DNA of 64,000 bases from Paracoccus aminovorans (GCF_900005615.1 NZ_LN832559.1:2386837-2450836), one strand, 5' to 3'. Positions 9,397-18,499 are shown, counted from the first letter of the stretch. The notes: a model not told the origin generated them from the letters alone. Translations and numbers: made by a program.

Positions 9397-10164
9397 TCAG
9401 TGCTTCAGGATCTGGTCGAGGAAGGCGCTGGTGCGCGGCTCGCGCGGGTTGGCGAAGAATTCCTGCGGCGGCCCGCTTTCGACGATGGCGCCGTCCGCCA
9501 TGAAGACCACGCTGTCGGCCACGGTGCGGGCAAAGCCCATCTCGTGAGTGACGACGATCATGGTCATGCCGCTTTCGGCAAGCTCGATCATGGTGTCCAG
9601 GACCTCCTTGATCATTTCGGGATCAAGGGCGCTGGTCGGCTCGTCGAACAGCATGATCTCGGGCTCCATGCACAGCGACCGCGCGATGGCGACGCGCTGC
9701 TGCTGGCCGCCCGACAGTTGCAGCGGGTATTTCCGCGCCTGATCCGGGATGCGGACCTTGCGCAGGAAATGCATGGCCAGCTCCTCGGCGTCGGTTTTCT
9801 TCATCTGGCGCGTCAGCATCGGGCCCAACGTCAGGTTTTCCAGCACGGTCAGATGCGGGAACAGGTTGAAGTTCTGGAACACCATGCCGATGTTGCGCCG
9901 GATCGCGTCGATGTTCTTGACATTGTCCGTCAGTTCCAGCCCCTTGACGACGATCTCGCCTTCCTGGTGCACCTCGAGCCGGTTGATGCAGCGGATCAGC
10001 GTCGATTTCCCCGAGCCGGAGGGGCCGCAGACGACGACCCGCTCGCCCTTGCCGACCTCCAGGCTGACGCCTTGCAGCACCTTGAAATTGCCGTACCATT
10101 TCGACACGTCTCGCATCGAGATGATGCTGTCGGCACCGACATTCGTCGTGGTTTGTCGTGTCAT
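9397..10164 (-). CDS. aapP: Polar amino-acid ABC transporter ATPase (AapP/GlnQ type)
   Basis: The 255-residue ATPase has Walker [11 protein letters not shown]-loop [12 protein letters not shown], signature LSGGQQQR, Walker [13 protein letters not shown] and switch histidine VTHEMGFA, all typical of the GlnQ/AapP group. The start at 10164 ([10 protein letters not shown]) fits a short N-terminal tail before the conserved MRDVSKWYG. It energises the AapQ/AapM permease encoded directly upstream, with a gap of 20 bp. The following gene is a PrpD protein, tying amino-acid uptake to the catabolic enzymes. Confidence 0.95.
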   Translation of the reverse strand: MTRQTTTNVGADSIISMRDVSKWYGNFKVLQGVSLEVGKGERVVVCGPSGSGKSTLIRCINRLEVHQEGEIVVKGLELTDNVKNIDAIRRNIGMVFQNFNLFPHLTVLENLTLGPMLTRQMKKTDAEELAMHFLRKVRIPDQARKYPLQLSGGQQQRVAIARSLCMEPEIMLFDEPTSALDPEMIKEVLDTMIELAESGMTMIVVTHEMGFARTVADSVVFMADGAIVESGPPQEFFANPREPRTSAFLDQILKH

Positions 10165-10184
10165 TTGCTTTCTCCCTGTGCCGT

Positions 10185-11288
10185 TCAGATCCGCCCCTCG
10201 GCGATCCATTTCTCGACCTGGCGCGCATAGCGTGACAGCGCGTAACCGAAGAACAGATAGACGCCCGCGACGAACAGATAGGCCTCGACATAGAACTGGC
10301 GCCACAGCGGGTCCTGCATCACGGCGGTGGTTGCGGTCAGGATATCGAAAAGGCCGATGATGATGACGAAGGACGTATTCTTCATCGCGGCGATGATGTG
10401 GTTGGTGATGGCGGGCAGGCAGATGCGCAGCGCCTGCGGCAGGATGATGCGGCGCGTGGTCTGCCAATAGCTGAGGCTGAGCGAGGCGGCGGCCTCGTAT
10501 TGCCCGCGCGGGATCGCTTGCAGGCCGCCCCGGATCACCTCGGCCTGGTAGCAGGCGAAGAAGATCGCGATGCCGATGGTGATGCGCAAGAGCTTGTTCA
10601 CCTCGACGCCCGCAGGCAGGAACAGCGGGAACACGTTCACGGCCACGAACAGGATAGTGATCAGCGGCACGCCGCGCAGCGCCTCGATGAAGACGACAGA
10701 AACGCCCCGCGCCACCGGCAGCGGTGCCCGGCGCCCCAGCGCCAAGAGCACCGCGATGGGCATGCCGATCAGCACGGTCCCGGTGAACAGCAGCATGGTC
10801 AGCGGCAGCCCGCCCCATTCCGAGGTCGGCACGTAGCGCAGCCCGAAGACGCCGCCGAACATCAGGATGCCGATGGCCAGCGCCGCGAAGATCCACAGCG
10901 GCACCAGGAAGCGCAGGTTCCAGAAGCGCGGCCAAAGCGAGATCACCACGGTCGCCAGGTAGACCGCCATCATGATCACCAGCCGCCAATGCTGGTCGTA
11001 GGGATAAAGCCCGAACAGCATCGGCCGGTGCTTCTCGACGATCACGGCCCAGCAGGCACCGCTGGCGGCGCGGCAGACATCGGGATCGGCCGTATACCAG
11101 ACCGCGTCGAACACGCCCCAGCTCAGGACGAACCACAGCACGCGCAGCAGGATGGCGGCGGTCGCGATGGTCAGCAGGCTTTGGCCGACCGACCCGAACA
11201 GGTTCCGTTTCAGCCAGTCGCCGGTCGCCATGCGCGCCGAAGGATCATAGGTCTTGGACGTGGTGGGGGACGGGGAAAGCGCAGCCAT
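10185..11288 (-). CDS. aapM: Amino-acid ABC transporter permease (AapM-like)
   Basis: The 367-residue inner-membrane protein has several N-terminal helices, then the His/Glu/Gln permease domain from about residue 160. The coupling-helix region reads [20 protein letters not shown] and is followed by [13 protein letters not shown]. Size and the extra N-terminal membrane segments match AapM rather than small GlnP-type permeases. It lies 3 bp after aapQ. The two permeases should form a heterodimeric channel with AapP. Aap systems have broad L-amino-acid specificity, and the true substrate here is unknown. Confidence 0.92.
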   Translation of the reverse strand: MAALSPSPTTSKTYDPSARMATGDWLKRNLFGSVGQSLLTIATAAILLRVLWFVLSWGVFDAVWYTADPDVCRAASGACWAVIVEKHRPMLFGLYPYDQHWRLVIMMAVYLATVVISLWPRFWNLRFLVPLWIFAALAIGILMFGGVFGLRYVPTSEWGGLPLTMLLFTGTVLIGMPIAVLLALGRRAPLPVARGVSVVFIEALRGVPLITILFVAVNVFPLFLPAGVEVNKLLRITIGIAIFFACYQAEVIRGGLQAIPRGQYEAAASLSLSYWQTTRRIILPQALRICLPAITNHIIAAMKNTSFVIIIGLFDILTATTAVMQDPLWRQFYVEAYLFVAGVYLFFGYALSRYARQVEKWIAEGRI

Positions 11289-11291
11289 GAC

Positions 11292-12488
11292 CTACCGCTC
11301 CTTGATCGCCACGAGGCGGTTGTAGACGTTCATCAGGGTCGAGGTGACAAGGCTGATGATCAGGTAGACCAGCATCATCACGGCAATGGCCTCGACCGCC
11401 TGCCCGGTCTGGTTCATCACGGTGTTGCCGATGTTCACCAGGTCGGGATAGCCGACGACGACCGCGATAGAGCTGTTCTTGATCAGGCTGACATATTGGC
11501 TGGTCAGCGGCGGCACGATCACCCGCAGCGCCTGCGGCAACACGACATGGCGCAGGATGAAGCGCGGCCGCAGCGAGATCGAGCGTGCGGCCTCGACCTG
11601 GCCCTTGGGCGTGGCCTGGATGCCGGCGCGGACGATTTCCGCGATGAAGCCCGAGGAATAGAGCGAGATGCCCAGCATCAGCCCGACGAACTCGGGGCTG
11701 ATCGAGGCGCCGCCGGTGAAGCTAAAGCCCTTGCGTTCGGGGAAGCTGATGACATGGGGCGCACCCAGGGCCAGCCAGACCAGCAGCGGCAGGCCCAGGA
11801 TCAGGCCGATGCCGGGCCACAGCATGTCGACATATCTACCGGTGTTCTCGCGGTGTCGCCTAGCCATGCGGGCGCCGATCACGGTCAGCGCGATGCCCAG
11901 CGCCATGGCGGCCCCCATCCAGACATGCGCGGGATCGGCGGCCGGAACGGCGAAGGCCAGACCGCGGTTGCTGATGAAGCCCAGCCCGAACAGATCGACC
12001 GCCTGGCGCGGCGCCGGCAGGTTGCGGATCACCGCGGACCAGAAGATCACCTGCAGGATCACCGGGATGTTGCGCACGATCTCGACATAGGTCAGCGCGA
12101 TGCGTTGCAGCAGCCAGTTGCTGGACACCCGTGCGATGCCCACCGAAAAGCCGATGACGGTGGCGACGACGATGCCCGCGGCCGAGACGGTCAGCGTGTT
12201 CAGCAGCCCGACCAGCAGCGCCCGGCCATAGGTGTCGCGTGGGCTGTAGGCGATCAGCTTCTCGCCGATCTCGAACTGCGATACCTGGCCGAGGAAGCCG
12301 AAGCCGGTCGCAATGCTCTGGCGTTGCAGGTTCGCGACCACGTTCTGGTAGAGATAAAGGCCAAGAAGGGCGACGGCAGCGGCCAGCGCGACCTGATAGA
12401 TCACGGTGCGGAAGGCTTCGCTGTTCAGGATGTCCTTCACACCCCTGGCGGGACGCTTCCCGCCTCTGGTCGGAGTGGCATCAGTCAT
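11292..12488 (-). CDS. aapQ: Amino-acid ABC transporter permease (AapQ-like)
   Basis: This 398-residue permease has about eight hydrophobic segments and a C-terminal transport domain with EIVRAGIQATPKGQVEAARS followed by PQALRVIVPPLTSQY. The N-terminal portion with YDTYGRAL-like text (YSPRDTYGRALLVGLLNTL) and RVSSNWLLQRIALTYVEIVR is characteristic of AapQ. It is the second gene of the operon, 90 bp after the binding-protein gene. The gap contains no obvious strong terminator, so read-through is likely but with lower expression than aapJ. Confidence 0.92.
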   Translation of the reverse strand: MTDATPTRGGKRPARGVKDILNSEAFRTVIYQVALAAAVALLGLYLYQNVVANLQRQSIATGFGFLGQVSQFEIGEKLIAYSPRDTYGRALLVGLLNTLTVSAAGIVVATVIGFSVGIARVSSNWLLQRIALTYVEIVRNIPVILQVIFWSAVIRNLPAPRQAVDLFGLGFISNRGLAFAVPAADPAHVWMGAAMALGIALTVIGARMARRHRENTGRYVDMLWPGIGLILGLPLLVWLALGAPHVISFPERKGFSFTGGASISPEFVGLMLGISLYSSGFIAEIVRAGIQATPKGQVEAARSISLRPRFILRHVVLPQALRVIVPPLTSQYVSLIKNSSIAVVVGYPDLVNIGNTVMNQTGQAVEAIAVMMLVYLIISLVTSTLMNVYNRLVAIKER

Positions 12489-12578
12489 GTGTTGTCCCCG
12501 AAGGTCGTCGTGAGGCTTGCGTCGCCCGCGCCCGAACTTACTGGACGCGGGCGGTTCGACATTGGTTCCTGGCGGGCC

Positions 12579-13619
12579 TTACTGCATCGGTAAGCCGTAA
12601 AGCAGGCCACCCTCGGTCCACAGTTTGTTCTGGTCCCGGTCCAGCGCCACCGGCGTATCGGGGCCAAAGTGGCGCATGTAGATGTCCTTGTAGTTCCCGA
12701 CCTGCTTGACGATGTTGTAGGCCCAGGCATTGTCCACGCCCAGCTTGGTGCCATTGTCGCCGATCACGCCCAGCAGGGTCTGAATGTCGGGATCCTCGGA
12801 CGCTTTCATCTCATCGACATTGGCCTGGCTGACGCCCAGCTCCTCGGCATTGAAGGTCGCATAGGTCACCCATTTCACCAGGTCGTACCACTGGTCATCG
12901 CCCTGACGGACAGCCATCGCCAGCGGCTCCTTGGAATAGATGCCGGGCAGAAGGGCATGCGCCGAAGGGTCCTGCGTGTCGAAGGCGCGAACGCCCGGCA
13001 GGGCCGCCTTGTCCTTGGTCAGCGCGTCGCAGCGACCGGTCACATAAGCATCGACCAACTGCTTGTTGTTCTCGATCACCACCGGCGTATAGGTCATGCC
13101 GCGCGCGGCAAAGATCTGCGCCACGTTGCGCTCGGTGGTCGATCCGGGCGCCATGCAGATGGTGGCGCCGTCCAGATCCTCGATCTTGGCGATGCCATCG
13201 GCTTCGCGGACCAGAAAGCCCGTGCCGGTGTAGAAAATCGGAGGGGCGAAGTTCAGCCCCAGCGCGGTGTCGCGGCCGAGCGTGGCGCTGACGTTGCGGG
13301 CCAGGACATCCACCTCGCCCGACTGAATCGCCGGGAAGCGTTGTTGCGAGGACAGCGCGACGAAGCGCACCTTGTCCGCATCTCCGAAGATCGCGGAGGA
13401 CAGCGCGCGGCAGAAATCGACCTCGAAACCGCTCCATTTGCCCTGGCTGTCGGGGGCGGCGAAGCCGTGGCGTGCCGGATGCACGCCGCACAGCAGCTCG
13501 CCCCGCGCCTTGACCGAGGCCAGCGTATCGCCGGAACCCGCGACGGCCGCCGAAGCACCCGAGACCGCAATCGCAAGGCCCGTCACCACGGATAGGCCGA
13601 CAGCTTTTATCTTACTCAA
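12579..13619 (-). CDS. aapJ: Periplasmic amino-acid-binding protein (AapJ-like)
   Basis: The 346-residue protein starts with a clear Sec signal peptide (about 26 residues ending ASAAVAG). The mature part begins DTLASVKARGELLCGVHP, characteristic of AapJ/BztA solute-binding proteins. Further landmarks are GFEVDFCRALSSAIFGD, EVDVLARNVSATLGRD and CMAPGSTTERN. It captures the substrate in the periplasm for the AapQMP transporter. It is the first gene of the about 12-kb minus-strand operon. Its 131-bp upstream region, shared with a divergent C-S lyase gene, should contain the main promoter. Confidence 0.93.
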   Translation of the reverse strand: MSKIKAVGLSVVTGLAIAVSGASAAVAGSGDTLASVKARGELLCGVHPARHGFAAPDSQGKWSGFEVDFCRALSSAIFGDADKVRFVALSSQQRFPAIQSGEVDVLARNVSATLGRDTALGLNFAPPIFYTGTGFLVREADGIAKIEDLDGATICMAPGSTTERNVAQIFAARGMTYTPVVIENNKQLVDAYVTGRCDALTKDKAALPGVRAFDTQDPSAHALLPGIYSKEPLAMAVRQGDDQWYDLVKWVTYATFNAEELGVSQANVDEMKASEDPDIQTLLGVIGDNGTKLGVDNAWAYNIVKQVGNYKDIYMRHFGPDTPVALDRDQNKLWTEGGLLYGLPMQ

Positions 13620-13691
13620 CCCAATCTCCTCTCTCTGCTGAAGGGCTTGGCGGGCTTTCCACCCATCCTTCGATCAACGCCCATGACCCAT

Positions 13692-13699
13692 TGTATACA
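13692..13699. promoter_or_regulatory. TGTATACA palindrome, candidate GntR/FCD operator
   Basis: A perfect TGTATACA palindrome lies in the short divergent spacer between aapJ and the C-S lyase gene. A related half-motif (GTATGCAA) is about 14 bp away. FCD-type GntR regulators often bind TTGTATACAA-like sites, and two such regulators are encoded just downstream of the lyase. Operator function is inferred from position and sequence only. Confidence 0.4.
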
Positions 13700-13750
13700 T
13701 CTGCATTTCTTAGTATGCAACAGAGAACAAAGCTCCAAGGAAGTCATCCC

Positions 13751-14917
13751 ATGAAGAACAAGAATCTCGGTCTCGACACACGAGTGACCCACAGCGGCCG
13801 GGCGCCGGAACAGCACTTCGGCATGGTGAACACGCCGGTGTATCGGGCCTCGACGATTCTGTTTCCGAATCTGACGGCGCTGCAGGCCAAGGAAGGCGCC
13901 AAGCTGCGCTATGGCCGTCGCGGCACCCCCACGACGCATGCGCTGGAGGACGCGATCTGCGCGCTGGAAGGCGCCGAGCGCGCATTGGTCGCGCCCTCGG
14001 GCGTCAGCGCCCTCAGCACCGTGCTGATGAGCCATGCCGAGCCGGGCGCGCATTTCCTCGTCACCGACAACTCCTATGGCCCGACGCGCAAGTTCTGCGA
14101 GTTCACCCTGCGCAAGTTCGGCATCGAGACGACCTATTACGACCCGGCCATCGGCGCCGGGATCGAGGCGCTGATTCGCCCCGAGACCCGGCTCATCTGG
14201 ATGGAATCGCCCGGCTCGCAGACCTTCGAAGTGCAGGACGTCGCCGCCATCGCGCAAGTCGCGCGCCGGCACGGCATCACCACCGCCATCGACAACACCT
14301 GGAGCGGCGGCTATTTCTTCCAGCCGATCGCGCATGGCGTCGATATCTCGCTGCAGGCCGGGACCAAGTATATCTCGGGTCATTCGGACCTGATGCTGGG
14401 CACCATCGCCTGCAGCGCCGCGGTCTATGACCGTCTGCGCGAAACCTATCTGCGCTTCGGGGTCTGCATCGGTTCGGACGACGCCTATCTGGCGCTGCGC
14501 GGGCTGCGCACTCTGGGCGTGCGCATGAACCACCACCATGCCAGCGGGCTTCAGGTCGCGAACTGGCTGCTGCAACAGCCCGAGGTGCTGCGCGTCATGC
14601 ACCCGGGCCTGCCGCAGGACCCCGGCCACGCACTGTGGCGCAAGTATTTCACCGGCGCGTCGGGTCTGTTCGGCTTTGTCATGCGAACCGTCGACAATGA
14701 CGCGCTGGCGCGAATGTTCGACGGCTTCTCGTTGTTCGGCATGGGATCCAGCTGGGGCGGATATGAAAGCCTGATCGTGCCCAGCAATCCCTCGGTCTAT
14801 CGCAGCGCAACGGAATGGAACCCCGGCGGGCAGACCGTTCGCATCCATGTCGGGCTGGAAGATCCGGCCGATCTGATCGACGAGCTTCGCGCGGGCCTTG
14901 ATCGGCTGCACGCATGA
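13751..14917 (+). CDS. Cystathionine beta-lyase-type PLP enzyme (C-S lyase)
   Basis: This 388-residue protein belongs to the Cys/Met-metabolism PLP family. It shows the substrate-side motif RYGRRGTPTTHALEDAICAL, the cofactor region APSGVSALSTVL, TAIDNTWSGGYFFQP and the Schiff-base lysine K206 in QAGTKYISGHSDLMLG. The start at 13751 is chosen because AAGGAAG sits 7-13 bp upstream; the longer open frame from 13691 lacks a site. GYFFQP and the GSDDAYLALRGLRTLGVRM region are typical of MetC-like beta-lyases. It is transcribed away from the aap-prpD operon. It may cleave the imported compound to a keto acid, ammonia and a thiol; that substrate link is inferred. Confidence 0.9.
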   Translation: MKNKNLGLDTRVTHSGRAPEQHFGMVNTPVYRASTILFPNLTALQAKEGAKLRYGRRGTPTTHALEDAICALEGAERALVAPSGVSALSTVLMSHAEPGAHFLVTDNSYGPTRKFCEFTLRKFGIETTYYDPAIGAGIEALIRPETRLIWMESPGSQTFEVQDVAAIAQVARRHGITTAIDNTWSGGYFFQPIAHGVDISLQAGTKYISGHSDLMLGTIACSAAVYDRLRETYLRFGVCIGSDDAYLALRGLRTLGVRMNHHHASGLQVANWLLQQPEVLRVMHPGLPQDPGHALWRKYFTGASGLFGFVMRTVDNDALARMFDGFSLFGMGSSWGGYESLIVPSNPSVYRSATEWNPGGQTVRIHVGLEDPADLIDELRAGLDRLHA

Positions 14918-14954
14918 TCCGTCACCGCCCGTTCCCGAGCCGGAGCCGCCCACG

Positions 14955-15614
14955 ATGACAGGCGAATCTCAGGACCAGAAACTGGTCGAAGGACGGCGCA
15001 GCCCGTTCGAACATCTGCTGAACCTCATCGAAAAGGGTGAACTCCGCCCCGGACGCAGGCTGCTGGAAACCGAACTGGCCGAACGTCTCGGCATCAGCCG
15101 CACCCCGGTGCGCGAAGCGCTGCACCGGTTGCGCGCGATGGGCCTTGCTGAGCCCGGGCCGCAGCGCGGGCTGATCATCGCGCATATGAGCTATGACCAG
15201 CTTCGCCAGCTCTTCGCGGTGCGCGAAGGGCTGGAAGGTATGGCGACACGTCTTGCGGCCTCCCATGCGTCCCTCGCCGAAATCGCGCTGTTGCGCGAGA
15301 TGGTGGCCGAGGACCGGCGCACCACCGACCGCGAACGCCTGGTGCAACGCAACAAGCTGCTGCACCGCCAGATCGTTCAGGCCTCGCATAACGCCTATAT
15401 GGTCGAGGCGCTGAACAATCTCAGCGTCCACATCGGCCTGCTGCCCAGCTCGACCTATGCCACGCCGGGCCGCATTGAGGCGGCGCAGGCCGAGCATGAA
15501 GAGATCGTCGCCGCCATCGCCGAACGTGACGGCGAGCGCGCCGAACGCGCGGCCCGCAAACATATCGCCGGGGGCTTCGCCATCCGCCTGAGAATGCTGG
15601 CAGAGGCACGCTGA
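14955..15614 (+). CDS. GntR-family regulator with FCD domain (first)
   Basis: The start at 14955 (MTGESQDQKL) follows a GGAG-like site; the open frame extends to 14898 without family similarity. Residues 15-80 form a winged helix-turn-helix (RRLLETELAERLGISRTPVREALHRL), and the rest is an all-helical FCD effector-binding domain with conserved R and H positions (HRQIVQASHNAYM, HEEIVAAIAERD). The total is 219 residues. It lies 37 bp after the C-S lyase gene, so it is probably cotranscribed and regulates this locus in response to an organic acid or amino acid. Confidence 0.88.
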   Translation: MTGESQDQKLVEGRRSPFEHLLNLIEKGELRPGRRLLETELAERLGISRTPVREALHRLRAMGLAEPGPQRGLIIAHMSYDQLRQLFAVREGLEGMATRLAASHASLAEIALLREMVAEDRRTTDRERLVQRNKLLHRQIVQASHNAYMVEALNNLSVHIGLLPSSTYATPGRIEAAQAEHEEIVAAIAERDGERAERAARKHIAGGFAIRLRMLAEAR

Positions 15615-15630
15615 GGCGAATTGCGCCGCG

Positions 15631-15638
15631 TTGTACAA
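15631..15638. promoter_or_regulatory. TTGTACAA palindrome upstream of second gntR
   Basis: A perfect TTGTACAA palindrome is followed by TTGTTGTAAGA, in the 98-bp gap between the two gntR genes. It resembles the TGTATACA element in the aapJ promoter and could be an autoregulatory site. No binding data can be inferred from sequence alone. Confidence 0.3.
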
Positions 15639-15712
15639 ATTGTTGTAAGACCAGCAGATCTGCTCCTATAGAGAAGAACCGCCCATTATTTCAATTTAGA
15701 GATCAAGCCCGC

Positions 15713-16417
15713 ATGCCCCGTGAGAAAGCCGAGACCGCTTCCCGTCCCCGACAGCGCGCGGCCTATGCCTCGGGGGATCTGGTGTCCGATATCTATGAGA
15801 TGGTGCGCAAGGAAATCGCCGCCGGCGCCCTGCGCGTGGGCGATCGCGTGACCGAAGTCGATCTTGCCGAGCGGTTCGGCGTCTCGCGCACCCCTGTCCG
15901 CGACGCGATTTCCAGGCTTGAGGCCGACGGCTTGCTGACGAATGAACCGCGCCGCGGGCTGGTGGTAACCGTCCTCAGCCATCAGCAGGTGGTCGAGCTG
16001 TATTTCATGCGCGAGATCCTGGAAGGCGCCTCGGCCCGGCTGGCAGCGCAAAGCGCCAGCGACATCGAACTGTCGATGCTGGAGGAGCTGAGCAATAAGG
16101 AAATGGCCTCGCTGGACGACATCGATGCGCTTTTGGACATCAACCGCAACTTTCACCGCCTGATGATGCTGGCGGCCCATAACCGCTACCTGTTGCGCAG
16201 CCTGTCGCAACTGACGCTGACCATGTCGCTGCTGCCCAGCTTGCTCGATAGCGGCAACCGGGCCCGCGCCGCCGCCGAAGAACACCGCGCCATCGTGAAA
16301 GCCCTGCTTGCCCGCAACCGCGAGGATGCCGAGGAAGCGGCGCGACAGCACATCCGTTCTTCGCAGCAGCACCGCATGTTGTTCAGCTTGCAAACCGGTG
16401 TCGAGGATAATCGGTAA
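15713..16417 (+). CDS. GntR-family regulator with FCD domain (second)
   Basis: This 234-residue regulator has a winged helix-turn-helix around residues 30-90 (DRVTEVDLAERFGVSRTPVR, DAISRLEADGLLTNEPRRG). The FCD domain follows, with FHRLMMLAAHNRYLLRSLSQ and EEHRAIVKALLARNRED as metal- or ligand-binding helices. It is clearly related to, but distinct from, the preceding GntR protein, so the pair may respond to different ligands or act as an ancient duplication. It has its own spacer with a candidate operator. Confidence 0.88.
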   Translation: MPREKAETASRPRQRAAYASGDLVSDIYEMVRKEIAAGALRVGDRVTEVDLAERFGVSRTPVRDAISRLEADGLLTNEPRRGLVVTVLSHQQVVELYFMREILEGASARLAAQSASDIELSMLEELSNKEMASLDDIDALLDINRNFHRLMMLAAHNRYLLRSLSQLTLTMSLLPSLLDSGNRARAAAEEHRAIVKALLARNREDAEEAARQHIRSSQQHRMLFSLQTGVEDNR

Positions 16418-16456
16418 AACGGCACACAACGACTTCCCCACCCCAGCAGCATCTGC

Positions 16457-16699
16457 TTATGCCATCAAATGACGGGTGTTCGCCGCACCCGCGGCGCCAG
16501 CACGGACTGCTGCAAGCGAGATCATCGGGGCAATCCTCTTCCGATGCCGCAGAGCAGCTTCCCGCCATCGTCGCCCATTCTTGCGGGTCGCCACGCCCGG
16601 ACCGCAACCAATCTCCAGCACCCGCTGGCCCCGCGCCGGTGGCAGGGCGGCGGCGAAACGCGCGACCCGGTTCGATATCCGCCCCACCACGGGGTTCAA
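16457..16699 (-). pseudogene. Class I SAM-methyltransferase N-terminal remnant
   Basis: A TTG codon at 16699 overlaps the stop of the VOC gene (GGTTGA), which would allow coupled translation. The first residues read NPVVGRISNRVARFAAALPP and then RVLEIGCGPGVA, the SAM-binding motif I of a class I methyltransferase. After that the 80-residue frame loses recognisable similarity and stops, so most of the Rossmann fold is missing. I read it as a truncated gene, although an unusual small protein cannot be fully excluded. Confidence 0.5.
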
Positions 16700-17106
16700 C
16701 CCTTGTCGGTCACCATCGGCCACCAGGTGCCGAAGCACCACAGGTTGCCCTCGGGGTCGCGGCAGACGAATTCGCGGCTGCCATAGTCGCGGTCGTTCAG
16801 CCCTTGCTCGATCTCCGCGCCGGCGGCTTCGGCCCGGGCGAACATCGCGTCGACATCGTCCACGGCGACATAGAGCGACTTTCCGCCCTGCCCCGTGGGC
16901 CGGCCCACCATCTCGCCATAGGCGTCGTCCCTGTCGTCGCCGCACATGATCATCGACGAGCCAAAGGCCAGTTCGGCATGGGCTACCCTATCGCCATCCA
17001 TGTATTTCGCATGGGTGGTGAAGCCGAAGGCCGTTTCCAGCCAGTCGATCATCGCCGCCGCGTCGCGGAAGCGGAAGGTCGGGTAGATGCGAGGAGCTTC
17101 CATCAT
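16696..17106 (-). CDS. VOC/glyoxalase-like protein
   Basis: The 136-residue protein has the beta-alpha-beta-beta-beta layout of vicinal-oxygen-chelate proteins. It contains YPTFRFRDAAAMIDWLETAF, AHAELAFGSSMIM, and the closing motif CRDPEGNLWCFGTWWP with the usual metal-binding glutamate-type position. A strong AAAGGAGG site precedes the tandem ATGs at 17106/17103. Such PhnB-like proteins act in bleomycin-type resistance, detoxification or unknown small-molecule binding. It lies 61 bp after an AraC gene on the same strand, which may regulate it. Confidence 0.85.
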   Translation of the reverse strand: MMEAPRIYPTFRFRDAAAMIDWLETAFGFTTHAKYMDGDRVAHAELAFGSSMIMCGDDRDDAYGEMVGRPTGQGGKSLYVAVDDVDAMFARAEAAGAEIEQGLNDRDYGSREFVCRDPEGNLWCFGTWWPMVTDKG

Positions 17107-17166
17107 GCGTTCCTCCTTTGACGGCTTAGGGTGCCGTGCTGCCATCGCCGCCGTCTTGAAGAAATG

Positions 17167-17982
17167 TTACCGGGCGGCGCGCCAGCCCGCCGGGGTGGTT
17201 CCGCCGAATTCCCGGAACTCGCGGCTGAAATGAGCCTGGTCGGCATAGCCGGCCTCGGCAGCGATCTGGGCCAGCGGCAGCGTGCCATCTGCCGCAAGTG
17301 CCAGCGCATGGTTGAAGCGGGCCATCCGGGCAGCGGTCTTGGGCGAGATGCCGAATTCATCGGTGAAGCGGGTCCGCAGGTGCTTGCGGCTCCAGCCGAT
17401 CCGCTCGGACAGTGCCGCGATGCGGATGCCGCCGCCGCTGCGCAGCAGGGCGTTCCAGGCGAAGGAGATTTCCGGCGCGTCGGCAAGGCGGCGGCGGATG
17501 AAGGCCTCCGCCAGCGACAGGCGGCTTTCCCAGTCGCGGATTCCGGCAAGCCGGTCGCGCAATGCGTCGATCCCCTTATCCGCGATCTCGTCCAGCGCGA
17601 CTATGCGCGCAGCGATCTCCGCCGCCGGAAAGCCGAAGAAGCGCAACGCGCCAGGTGGGGTGAAATCCACCTGGATGCAGCGCGACCGGCCGCTGGAATT
17701 GATCACCACGGGACCGGGGTAGAGGCCCGAGGTGAAGCTGCCCCAGATCTCGTCAGGGTGCGGGGTACGGCCAAGTCCGATCTGAAATTCCTCGCCGAAG
17801 CTGAGCGGCACGACCAGCGGCGCCATCTCGACCGAGCCCGACAGCCCCGCGCCGTTTTCGCGATAGCCGGTGATCTGCACGACCCATGGCGCAAGATCAG
17901 GCGCGACCGCCCGGCGGAACAGGATCAGCCCGTCGGCTTCTGCCTCGATCGGGCGGTGCTTGGGCGGCGCCTGCTCCATCAC
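17167..17982 (-). CDS. AraC-family transcriptional regulator
   Basis: This 271-residue regulator has an N-terminal sensor region (WVVQITGYRENGAGLSGSVE) and a C-terminal AraC DNA-binding domain. The first helix-turn-helix is IAALSERIGWSRKHLRTRFT and the second includes AEAGYADQAHFSREFREFGG followed by TTPAGWR. The sensor resembles that of AraC proteins placed next to glyoxalase-like genes, as here. It reads toward the VOC gene on the same strand, with a 60-bp gap. Confidence 0.88.
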   Translation of the reverse strand: MMEQAPPKHRPIEAEADGLILFRRAVAPDLAPWVVQITGYRENGAGLSGSVEMAPLVVPLSFGEEFQIGLGRTPHPDEIWGSFTSGLYPGPVVINSSGRSRCIQVDFTPPGALRFFGFPAAEIAARIVALDEIADKGIDALRDRLAGIRDWESRLSLAEAFIRRRLADAPEISFAWNALLRSGGGIRIAALSERIGWSRKHLRTRFTDEFGISPKTAARMARFNHALALAADGTLPLAQIAAEAGYADQAHFSREFREFGGTTPAGWRAAR

Positions 17983-18022
17983 CCGATCATAGCGGAAAAC
18001 CGGGCTGTCGTCAGCGTGCCAC

Positions 18023-18469
18023 TTATTTGTAGAAGCCCTCTCGCAGGTTGATGCCGTGTTCCAGCCACATCTTCATGGCGCAGATCATCCCGGTCCAGCC
18101 CTCGCAATTGCCCAGGCAGCCCTTTAGCCCCGCCTCGGTCTCGGGCCAGCCGTATTCGCTGATCCGCACCAGCGTGCGCCCGTCCTCGAGCGGCTGGAAG
18201 GTCATGGTCACGGTAGTCCAGATGCGCGGCTCGCTGTCGGCCTCCCATTGCAGGGTGATGCGTTCGTTCGGCACGACCTCCTGCACCAGCACCGGAAAGG
18301 CGCCGGGGAAATCGTGGAAATCCCAGGTCACCTCGCTGCCCGCCTCCAGCCGCCCGCGGGCGCCGCCGGTGGTGAAGAACTTCGACAGCCGGTCGGGGTT
18401 CACCACGGTTTCGAACACCTCCTCGACCGGCTTCGCGATCCGGCCGCCGACGGTGAATTTCAGTTCCAT
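18023..18469 (-). CDS. SRPBCC/AHSA1-domain protein
   Basis: The 148-residue protein has a START-like SRPBCC fold. Key text is VGGRIAKPVEEVFETVVNPD, GRLEAGSEVTWDFHDF and the C-terminal helix GWTGMICAMKMWLEHGINLR. The start at 18469 (MELKFTV) follows GAGGATCG; the upstream Met at 18493 is less suitable. It is divergent from an ArsR-type regulator with a shared operator over the regulator's start codon. SRPBCC/ArsR pairs are common, and the regulator usually represses both genes. The ligand is unknown. Confidence 0.88.
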   Translation of the reverse strand: MELKFTVGGRIAKPVEEVFETVVNPDRLSKFFTTGGARGRLEAGSEVTWDFHDFPGAFPVLVQEVVPNERITLQWEADSEPRIWTTVTMTFQPLEDGRTLVRISEYGWPETEAGLKGCLGNCEGWTGMICAMKMWLEHGINLREGFYK

Positions 18470-18499
18470 GTCGCGATCCTCCTTGTGCTGCACCCCATT

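Noticed and set aside
9397..11136. An apparent 579-residue fusion of permease and ATPase
   Set aside because: The upstream part is an out-of-frame reading of aapM. The ATPase has its own start at 10164 and normal family length.
2527..12593. Very long open frames on the plus strand opposite the aap-prpD operon
   Set aside because: They are antisense to clearly recognised enzymes, rich in Arg/Gln/His/Gly, and show no family similarity. High GC content makes such antisense frames common.
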